In this document: piece by piece, positions 14,632 through 20,697 of the stretch
Layout: each line of letters begins with the position of its first letter
Numbering within the stretch: the first letter of the stretch is position 1
Notes under the pieces: generated by a model
Told to the model about the DNA's origin: nothing
The model's input: the letters and a program-made list of their open reading frames with translations, nothing else
The model's database searches: none
DNA from: Algivirga pacifica
Lineage (GTDB): Bacteria; Bacteroidota; Bacteroidia; Cytophagales; Flammeovirgaceae
Length of the DNA: 20,697 nt
Direction: 5' to 3'
NCBI RefSeq assembly: GCF_039543525.1
Contig: NZ_BAABJX010000013.1
Coordinates: forward strand, 1 to 20,697
Program-made: the position numbers and the translations under genes

Positions 14632-14742
14632 GGTTCATGGTAATGAGCAAATAGTTCCTAACAAGAAGTCTTATCACCTCTTCTTAAAAGAAAACTGTAA
14701 CATTTCGAAACAAGCTACCCTATAGATCTTAATAACTATAGG

Positions 14743-14750
14743 CAAAATTA
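14743..14750 (-). promoter_or_regulatory. TAATTTTG promoter-like -7 box
   Basis: On the minus strand TAATTTTG matches the Bacteroidota -7 consensus TAnnTTTG. Predicted initiation falls at about 14737, at the foot of the 5' CCTATAG hairpin. The -33 region is poor; only a GTTTT lies near the expected place. Confidence 0.4.
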
Positions 14751-14794
14751 AATACGAAAAATAAGTAAAACAGTTTCTTTTTTTAAGGATTTTT

Positions 14795-14878
14795 ATGAAA
14801 AAAACATCTATTTCTGCCGTTTAAGAGTTGAATGCATTATTTGACCACGATATGAAATTGATAGAAGAGGCAGAGTAA
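14795..14878 (+). pseudogene. Small frame interrupted by an in-frame TAA
   Basis: ATG at 14795 opens MKKTSISAV, then a TAA (14822-14824), then continues in frame as ELNALFDHDMKLIEEAE before a second TAA (14876-14878). Changing that first TAA to CAA would give an uninterrupted 27-residue, acidic, helix-like peptide. It may be a remnant of a small gene, a leader peptide of the NACHT gene 64 bases downstream, or chance. I see no family match. Confidence 0.3.
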
Positions 14879-14942
14879 ATAGAATTTATGCTCTAATCCT
14901 CCTTTTTACTATATTAATATTCTATTTTTTACGAACTGCTAA

Positions 14943-17900
14943 TTGAATTTGACCTTGGAAAGAGATTGGAGAGACTATAAATCGTTATATGGAGGCTTAG
15001 AAGGAGCAAGAAGTGCATTCGAAAAACATTGTGCTGATTTGTTTCAAGAAATATACCCTGATAAAAATGTTAAAACTGTTAGAGTCACTCAAGGAGATGG
15101 AGGTATAGATGTATTTGTTGGTGACTATGGTAATAGTCCAATTGTGGTAATTCAATGTAAGTTCTTTCTAGAAGCCTTTGAGAATAGCCAATACCAACAA
15201 GTTAATGACTCGTTTGAAACGGCCATTAATAATACTGAGTATAGCATATCTGAGTGGATACTATGTATTCCATATGAATTATCAATTAAGCAACATAAGT
15301 GGTGGGGAGACTGGAAGAGTAAGAAGGAGAAGATGTATGGGCTTAATGAAGGCTTCATTAAACTTCTTGACGGAGGAAACATTATTCACTTGATGAACAA
15401 GCATCATATTTATAATGATGTTTTTAAAATTGAAGACTCTAAGTCAATCCAAGAAATTAAAGAGGGAGTAGAGAACTTACAAAGAGGGCTTCTTTCTCAA
15501 GGGAAAAAAGTTTCTAGAGATACTTTTGTTAGAAATATACAGAGCCATATTCCCTCATGTTACTTGCCAAGGTTTTTGATTAATTATCAAGGTGTTGCTA
15601 CTACTGATATTTTATCTCCATACTCTAGAGAAACATCTGATCGGTTTACTTTACTAGATATTCTTGATAAAGAAAATCATATAGTACTTTTAGGGAATGC
15701 AGGTTTAGGGAAAAGTACGGAATTGAAACATGCTGCTTTAGAGATAGCTAAGTTGGAAGGTACAAGATATCCTGTATTCCAATCACTAAGTAATTTTTCT
15801 GCTAGTGATACGAGTCTTATTGTAGACTTGAAAGGAATAGACCCAGAGGAGGTTATTCTTTTTTGTGATGGTTTAGATGAAGTTGAACCAGAATATTTTA
15901 ATACTGTAAAAAAGAAGATCGGTAGATTTATAGAGGATTATCCTAAAGCTAAAGTAGTAGTATCTTGTCGTAGTAACTTTTTCAAGTTACCAGGAGTATC
16001 ACCCAAAATGCTAAAGGGATTTAGTCTTTTTTTCTTGGATAAATTTTCTGACACAGATGTTACATATTATATCAATGAAGCTGATGTAGACCCCAATAAA
16101 TTACGTTCAGAGGCTTGGGACAAAGGATTATATGACCTTTTATTTAATCCTTTTTATCTGTCTTTGATTTTAGAAGTATATAAACATAATGGTCATGAGC
16201 TACCTGGGAAACGTAGTCAGTTGATAGAACAGATAATCAGCCTAAGAATTGATTGGGATGAGGGACATTATGAGAATACTATTGATATTGATGAACACAA
16301 GAATCATATCTTATTCTTACTAGGAAAGGTTGCACTCCTAATGAAAAGAATAGGGAAAACAACCTTGGATGATGAGCAAATTAGACATCTTTTAAAAAAT
16401 AAAGAAGATAGAGATTTAATTCGATACTCTGGTATTTTTGAGAAAAAAGAGGGGCTCTCAAAAGTGTGGAAGTTTGAACATGCTAATTTTCAAGAATATT
16501 TATGTGCTAGGCTTTTGTGTACACTTCCATTTGAGCAGGTGATGGAAATAGTGTCAGAGCAAGGTAGAGTATTACCACATTGGTATAATACAGTAGTACA
16601 CCTGATAAGTTTATTAGACGATGATTATAAGAGAGAACAGATAGTTGAGTGGTTAGCTGAGAATGATAAAGAAGTGCTTGTAGGGTGTGAGTATGAAGTT
16701 TTGTCTGACGATTTAAGGTCGACATTGTTTAGACAAATATTCAATTATTATAAGGCAAAAGAAATATGGGTGAGTTCCAACTATTTTCGGGAGGTAGATT
16801 TAGCTCTTTTTGGACAAAGTGATGAAAATATTGAGTGGGTTCTAGAGCAAATAGAAGACGAGCATAATCATCTAAGAATCAGAAAAAGTGCTTTAATGAT
16901 TTTGGAGAATTTTGACCTTGAAAGGTATCCTGATCAAAATAAGCTAATGAGTAAATTGCTTGAGTTTATACAAATTGATCTAGACAATGACTTCAAAGCG
17001 AATGTAATTAGGGTTATCTATAAGCATAAATTATATGATTTTAAATACATAGATCTGGTATTTAAGTATGTGGGTGATATGCCTTCCAAATATATCAGGA
17101 AGGAGATGTATACATTAATATCTTCAGCTGACTTAGTAGATGAGTATTGGCCATATTTTCGAGAAGGTTTGTCTTACATTTATTCTGAGGATAAAATAAA
17201 AGGTAGAGAAAGTAATTTGGCAATAGGTGAAGAAATAGTTCTTTTTGATAGCATTCTAAAAATTAAGACTTATCCTATCTTAAAGGAATTGATAAATGAC
17301 TATAAACGAAAATTAGTTAAGCGGTTATATGGTAGCAGAAGCGCAGACTGTTTGCAAAAAATTATTGAAAGAGCAGCAAGCTTATATTGGTATAATGATG
17401 GATTGTATGAAGACTTATTTAGTTTAAGTTTTGATCGCTTTTATTGGTTCAATAATGAGGTTTCTTTAGTAAAGCTTTGTATATCATTTTTCCGTAAGAC
17501 TGACAATAGTGAGAGGTTATTTAATGATCTGATCAATTACATCAATGAGAAGCCAAATTATAATTACCATTGTTTATGGTTTATAGCCTATATAGAAGAT
17601 CTAAATACTATGCAATTATTATTCGCTCAGAAAATATCGGGTCAGGTATCAAAACAACATATAGAGGACTATTACCATATACTAAAGCGAATAGATATTA
17701 ATAGGGCAAAACGATTTAGGGATGAGGTAAGGTTGATTTTTGATGAAACTATTATTGACAGAGAGGAACAAATCACAAAACGACAATTAGAATATAGACA
17801 GGACTCATTGAATATTTTGTTCGATAAAGATGCTTTCTTTAAGTATGGTATAGACACTTTTGACCAGATAGAATGTATTACATGGAATGATGTGACAAAA

Positions 17901-19193
17901 TATGATGAGTATGGTCGCCAGGCTGATGATCAATATCTATTACCTTTTAAAGACGCAATCTCTGATTTATTAAGAGGAGATAAGAAATCCTTATGTAAAA
18001 AAGATTTTATTGAATGGTTTGATGATGTAGATTTACAAGTTTATGTAGTGGTAAAAGCTTGTGAGTTAATTTATGATTCTCCAGAACTTCAGTTGACTCA
18101 TGCTCAGATAGAGATTATTAGAAAATGGTTTAATCAAAATATTAGCCAGATCGATTTTACCAAAGGGTTTTTAATGAATGAAAATGGCTCCTTTCAAGTA
18201 AATGGAAAGTTTTTTCAGTTAAGTCGATATTTGATTATTCTATTAAAGCACTTCAATTTTCACTGTGATGAAAAAATATTATTGGACATGCTTCATCTAG
18301 TTATCGCTAGAGAAGATGTTAGTGCTTTAACGTTTAGAGGCCATTATAAGGTGCCATTACATATTACTATTGATGATATTGTTTTAAGACTTGGTATAGA
18401 AAAAGTAAGTCATAGAATACTAGTTAATCTAAATAATAATTTACCTCTGATTTCTATGGTTTTTACGGAATATGTTGATTTTGCAGTAAGTAATCGTATT
18501 GAAAAGCTATATCAACCATTATTATGCTTTGCTGTAAAAGCTCCTTATTCATCACACACTCTTAAAAGGACTTTTTCTAAGTTAGTTGATACTGATTATC
18601 GACTGATGAGAGATATAAAGCTTCTGTATGATCATGTCCAAATTGAATCGAAGCTTGATATTATAGACATATCAATAGAACAAGGAGATAAGGATTTTGC
18701 TTATAGAAAATTAAGCTTACTAGCCAATATAGACGAGCTGGGTGAAGATATTAAAAAACAGATTAACAATTATCTAATTAATATAGGTAGAATAGAAGGG
18801 TTATCGTTGTCTATTGAATGGATAAAAAGAAATTGGCAAAACCCATTTATTACTAGTAGAGCAAACCCTGAAAATATCATCTCTATGGAAAGTTTGCCAT
18901 TAATGATAGAGTTATTGGATTTATCGTATAATGCTTCCATGCAAACAGATCACCCAATAGACAGACTTGATAGGCTTGTCATCAATGGTATTAAGAGTAT
19001 TGCTCAAAATAACATTGATCAAAAAGAGCTTATAAAAAATGAATTATACCTTTTTGTGGAAAGAAATAAGACTACTTATAAAGATGTGGTATTTTTGAAT
19101 ACTTTCATTGAAGACATTGATAGAATGTACCTAGAGAGTAATAAAAACTTGAAATTGATGAATGTAGTGGAGGAGATTAATAGATTCTTCTGA
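14943..19193 (+). CDS. Mrr-like nuclease fused to a NACHT NTPase (bacterial NLR-like defence protein)
   Basis: This 1416-residue protein resembles STAND NTPases that sense phage proteins and then unleash an N-terminal effector. Residues ~20-125 form an Mrr-like PD-(D/E)XK nuclease: GDGGIDVFVG with D56, then VVIQCKFF with Q71 and K73. The NACHT core follows: Walker A GNAGLGKST (251-259), Walker B VILFCDGLDEVE (304-315), sensor VVVSCRSNFF, and the winged-helix FEHANFQEYLCARLL near 511-525. The remaining ~890 residues are helical repeats without a recognised motif, the expected place of ligand recognition. The start appears to be TTG at 14943, directly after an in-frame TAA; TTG codons at 14949 and 14955 are alternatives, and no ATG comes early enough to keep the nuclease domain. 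It is divergent from the RT and convergent with the DUF4365 gene. Confidence 0.85.
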   Translation: MNLTLERDWRDYKSLYGGLEGARSAFEKHCADLFQEIYPDKNVKTVRVTQGDGGIDVFVGDYGNSPIVVIQCKFFLEAFENSQYQQVNDSFETAINNTEYSISEWILCIPYELSIKQHKWWGDWKSKKEKMYGLNEGFIKLLDGGNIIHLMNKHHIYNDVFKIEDSKSIQEIKEGVENLQRGLLSQGKKVSRDTFVRNIQSHIPSCYLPRFLINYQGVATTDILSPYSRETSDRFTLLDILDKENHIVLLGNAGLGKSTELKHAALEIAKLEGTRYPVFQSLSNFSASDTSLIVDLKGIDPEEVILFCDGLDEVEPEYFNTVKKKIGRFIEDYPKAKVVVSCRSNFFKLPGVSPKMLKGFSLFFLDKFSDTDVTYYINEADVDPNKLRSEAWDKGLYDLLFNPFYLSLILEVYKHNGHELPGKRSQLIEQIISLRIDWDEGHYENTIDIDEHKNHILFLLGKVALLMKRIGKTTLDDEQIRHLLKNKEDRDLIRYSGIFEKKEGLSKVWKFEHANFQEYLCARLLCTLPFEQVMEIVSEQGRVLPHWYNTVVHLISLLDDDYKREQIVEWLAENDKEVLVGCEYEVLSDDLRSTLFRQIFNYYKAKEIWVSSNYFREVDLALFGQSDENIEWVLEQIEDEHNHLRIRKSALMILENFDLERYPDQNKLMSKLLEFIQIDLDNDFKANVIRVIYKHKLYDFKYIDLVFKYVGDMPSKYIRKEMYTLISSADLVDEYWPYFREGLSYIYSEDKIKGRESNLAIGEEIVLFDSILKIKTYPILKELINDYKRKLVKRLYGSRSADCLQKIIERAASLYWYNDGLYEDLFSLSFDRFYWFNNEVSLVKLCISFFRKTDNSERLFNDLINYINEKPNYNYHCLWFIAYIEDLNTMQLLFAQKISGQVSKQHIEDYYHILKRIDINRAKRFRDEVRLIFDETIIDREEQITKRQLEYRQDSLNILFDKDAFFKYGIDTFDQIECITWNDVTKYDEYGRQADDQYLLPFKDAISDLLRGDKKSLCKKDFIEWFDDVDLQVYVVVKACELIYDSPELQLTHAQIEIIRKWFNQNISQIDFTKGFLMNENGSFQVNGKFFQLSRYLIILLKHFNFHCDEKILLDMLHLVIAREDVSALTFRGHYKVPLHITIDDIVLRLGIEKVSHRILVNLNNNLPLISMVFTEYVDFAVSNRIEKLYQPLLCFAVKAPYSSHTLKRTFSKLVDTDYRLMRDIKLLYDHVQIESKLDIIDISIEQGDKDFAYRKLSLLANIDELGEDIKKQINNYLINIGRIEGLSLSIEWIKRNWQNPFITSRANPENIISMESLPLMIELLDLSYNASMQTDHPIDRLDRLVINGIKSIAQNNIDQKELIKNELYLFVERNKTTYKDVVFLNTFIEDIDRMYLESNKNLKLMNVVEEINRFF

Positions 19194-19201
19194 GGGAGCT
19201 A

Positions 19202-19242
19202 TCTCTGAAAAAGTATTAAACTTTTTCAGAGAGTATTTATCT
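19202..19242. terminator. Bidirectional terminator between convergent defence genes
   Basis: TCTCTGAAAAAGT (19202-19214) pairs exactly with ACTTTTTCAGAGA (19220-19232) around a 5-base loop, followed by GTATTTATCTTTT. It lies just after the NACHT stop and just before the end of the DUF4365 gene, so it can end both transcripts. Confidence 0.8.
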
Positions 19243-19243
19243 T

Positions 19244-19741
19244 TTATTCATATCTATAATTTAGACCTCGGGTAGAGCTAACTTTAGTATTTCTAATTCT
19301 TTCAGAATATTCTTGGATTCTATTCCAATTAATACTGGATAAACGATTATTCTTGGGGATTTTAATGGTAAAAGTTTCATTTTCGAAACAAACATCTCCA
19401 ATGATATCTCTTAACCATATCCAATAAGATTCTTGCTCGGTTGAAACATAGAGAATTATCATTACTAACTCTAATCTATTTTTTAAATAGTTAAGAGTAC
19501 TGGTGTTCATTCTAACAGATACGTTATCTCTGTTTTCAAAAAGAGAATCTGTAGCTTTTAATTGAATAGCGAATGAGGTGCCATCAAGATATCCATCATT
19601 ATTAGCTATCTCGATCAAATTATCTATACCGTAGTCATGTTCAAGACTTTGAATTACCCATTCAGTGGGAATACTGTTTCTCAATTTATTGATAGATTCT
19701 GTTTCTAAAACATGCTGTCTTGGTCTATTTGGTAAATTCAT
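19244..19741 (-). CDS. DUF4365-type PD-(D/E)XK nuclease-fold protein
   Basis: This 165-residue protein shows the DUF4365 signature: RPRQHVLETESINKLRNSIPTEWVIQ (helix with an early Glu), DYGIDNLIEI with D40 and E44, then GTSFAIQLKAT with Q60 and K62. Together these make a PD-(D/E)XK-type site. YWIWLRDII and the following strands fit the rest of the domain. DUF4365 domains are often fused to, or placed beside, defence NTPases. Here the protein stands alone, second in a two-gene unit (35 bases after the 20547-19777 gene) and tail-to-tail with the NACHT gene. A nuclease role in phage defence is inference. Confidence 0.75.
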   Translation of the reverse strand: MNLPNRPRQHVLETESINKLRNSIPTEWVIQSLEHDYGIDNLIEIANNDGYLDGTSFAIQLKATDSLFENRDNVSVRMNTSTLNYLKNRLELVMIILYVSTEQESYWIWLRDIIGDVCFENETFTIKIPKNNRLSSINWNRIQEYSERIRNTKVSSTRGLNYRYE

Positions 19742-19776
19742 TTTTTAGCTATCTAATGATCATTTTTTTAAAAGGG

Positions 19777-20547
19777 CTATTTTATTTCGTTAGATATGAA
19801 TTTTTTCATTAAAGTAAGTACTTCTGATTTGGTTAGATGGGCTGATCTTGAATCACTTCCAGTAAAACTTATGATATTTTGGTGTTCAAGTAAGTTCCAT
19901 GTTCTTGATTGTCTAGTACTTATTATACATATCTCGTTGTTAACCGCTTTAGGTACTAAATAATTGTGTACAAATTCTTTAATTATCTGAACAGAAGAGA
20001 GCTTCTGGACACTACTATTGTTTGTGAATTGCTTGGAGTGATATGGATAGAGTTCAATTATAGCAATATTTTGTGATATAATTTTGATAGCATCTATAAA
20101 GGAAATGTTTAGCTCTTCTTGTAATGAAAGAATAAGGGCTTTAAATTTTTTTAACCAATAATTACTACCACTGTGCCATGCGTATGATGGGTTTAAATAA
20201 ATAAGTGGGTAATTTTTATTTAGGTTTTCTTGTTTTAGGTTCCTTTTTAGTTCATCTATAAATTTAGATGAGGGAGTTTCTATTTCTGCATGATAGTCAA
20301 TAAATGAAAGACCTGGGTTTAACATAAGTATGAAAACTTTGGCATTGAGTAGATCTCCAATATAGGGTACAGGAAATAGATCAGTATGGATTAAATTTTT
20401 ATCAGTCCAGTAGTCATTGGTGTAGTAATCCTCAATAGATGAGAATGTGTATATCAAATCACGGTTAATGTGTTTAAGATCTGCAGGGTGTATATATGGT
20501 TTTGATGACTCTAATAGTTTCCAATAGTTTATCAGTTCTTCCATCAT
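19777..20547 (-). CDS. Unknown protein, possibly uracil-DNA-glycosylase-like fold
   Basis: I do not recognise this 256-residue protein with certainty. PVPYIGDLLNAKVFILMLNPGLS (about 59-81) resembles the first motif of UDG-superfamily proteins, where a strand ends in an NPG turn. YPLIYLNPSYAWHSGSNYW (113-131), IAIIELYPYHS (161-171), and a late strand plus loop ICIISTRQSRTWN with RSAHL (234-238) follow in the order expected of that alpha/beta fold. However, the usual catalytic Asp or Asn of active glycosylases is not obvious. It is the first gene of a unit with the DUF4365 protein. Two adjacent ATG codons (20545 and 20542) make the start slightly uncertain. A DNA-recognition role in defence is speculation. 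Confidence 0.5.
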   Translation of the reverse strand: MMEELINYWKLLESSKPYIHPADLKHINRDLIYTFSSIEDYYTNDYWTDKNLIHTDLFPVPYIGDLLNAKVFILMLNPGLSFIDYHAEIETPSSKFIDELKRNLKQENLNKNYPLIYLNPSYAWHSGSNYWLKKFKALILSLQEELNISFIDAIKIISQNIAIIELYPYHSKQFTNNSSVQKLSSVQIIKEFVHNYLVPKAVNNEICIISTRQSRTWNLLEHQNIISFTGSDSRSAHLTKSEVLTLMKKFISNEIK

Positions 20548-20697
20548 AGTATATTTTATTGTTCAGATAGCTTGTATAATAATAGCTGATTTAACCTCAT
20601 GAGTTAGTTCTATCAATATATTTGTAGTTACTTTACTGAGCTTTCGCTCAGTTAATCTTTGGATAAAACATAATTATCCTGAGGAGAGTACTCAAGC
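20548..20697. other. Window edge with a GC-rich hairpin
   Basis: ACTGAGC (20635-20641) and GCTCAGT (20646-20652) form a perfect 7-bp stem with a TTTC loop. It may terminate a gene entering from the right or lie in the leader of the UDG-like gene. No exact TAnnTTTG box is seen for the minus-strand unit. Confidence 0.45.

Larger units (their letters stand above)
14338..14742 (-). ncRNA. Candidate non-coding RNA leader of the reverse transcriptase
   Basis: Roughly 400 bases lie between a promoter-like box (14743-14750) and the RT start, on the RT strand. The predicted RNA opens with a CCTATAG / CTATAGG hairpin (14736-14742 with 14719-14725). It contains an AAGAAG / CTTCTT hairpin (14663-14685) and a GTTA-TATG-TAAC mini-hairpin, and ends with the 14-bp compound hairpin. 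Several defence RTs and all retrons use an RNA encoded directly upstream as their template, which this layout matches. The sequence TCATGATA recurs three times on this strand in the middle part. The template, ends and any cDNA are unknown. Confidence 0.5.

Overview
The window looks like accessory DNA from a Bacteroidota bacterium, probably a Cytophagales or Flammeovirga-type marine or soil lineage (the lineage is inference). Three things point there: a secreted PKD-repeat protein with a type IX secretion C-terminal sorting domain, promoters with a TTTG / TAnnTTTG layout, and DUF3987 and DUF6371-like replication genes typical of Bacteroidota mobile elements. No rRNA, tRNA, CRISPR array, relaxase or integrase is visible.

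Layout. (1) 1-1250: an IS110-family DEDD transposase with a non-coding leader that may encode a bridge RNA. (2) 1500-3250: a PIN-domain toxin and helix-turn-helix antitoxin pair, bracketed by four copies of a stem-loop repeat with a conserved CTCCTATATACGGCC loop, plus two perfect dyads with the same 9-nt spacing. (3) 3734-5602: a secreted adhesin-like protein with three almost identical PKD repeats, closed by a clean terminator. (4) 5670-12739: a plasmid-like or integrative-element backbone. It holds divergent XRE regulators, a membrane protein with a zinc ribbon, an excisionase-like HTH protein, a DUF3987 helicase/primase-like protein, an iteron-like array of at least eleven TGTRTACTWT sites, a zinc-ribbon/toprim primase-like protein, a small membrane protein and an HTH/coiled-coil protein. 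(5) 12899-20697: AT-rich cargo that looks like a defence island.

The cargo holds a stand-alone reverse transcriptase (RT) with the UG/DRT-type layout. Immediately 5' of it lies a ~410-nt structured leader: a promoter-like TAATTTTG box, a 7-bp hairpin at the predicted RNA 5' end, and a 14-bp hairpin with a nested stem a few bases before the start codon. Divergent from it is a 1416-residue Mrr-like nuclease/NACHT NTPase resembling bacterial NLR (STAND) antiphage sensors. A two-gene unit follows, facing it: a UDG-like protein and a DUF4365 nuclease-fold protein.

The best candidate for something undescribed is the RT plus its leader RNA. The leader carries long stop-free frames on both strands, including 91 codons on the presumed cDNA strand. 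That would fit an RT that copies a non-coding RNA into a protein-coding cDNA, as in DRT2, but the RT class assignment rests on motif reading only. The second candidate is the iteron array between the two replication genes, which looks like an origin or an autoregulated operator of the element.
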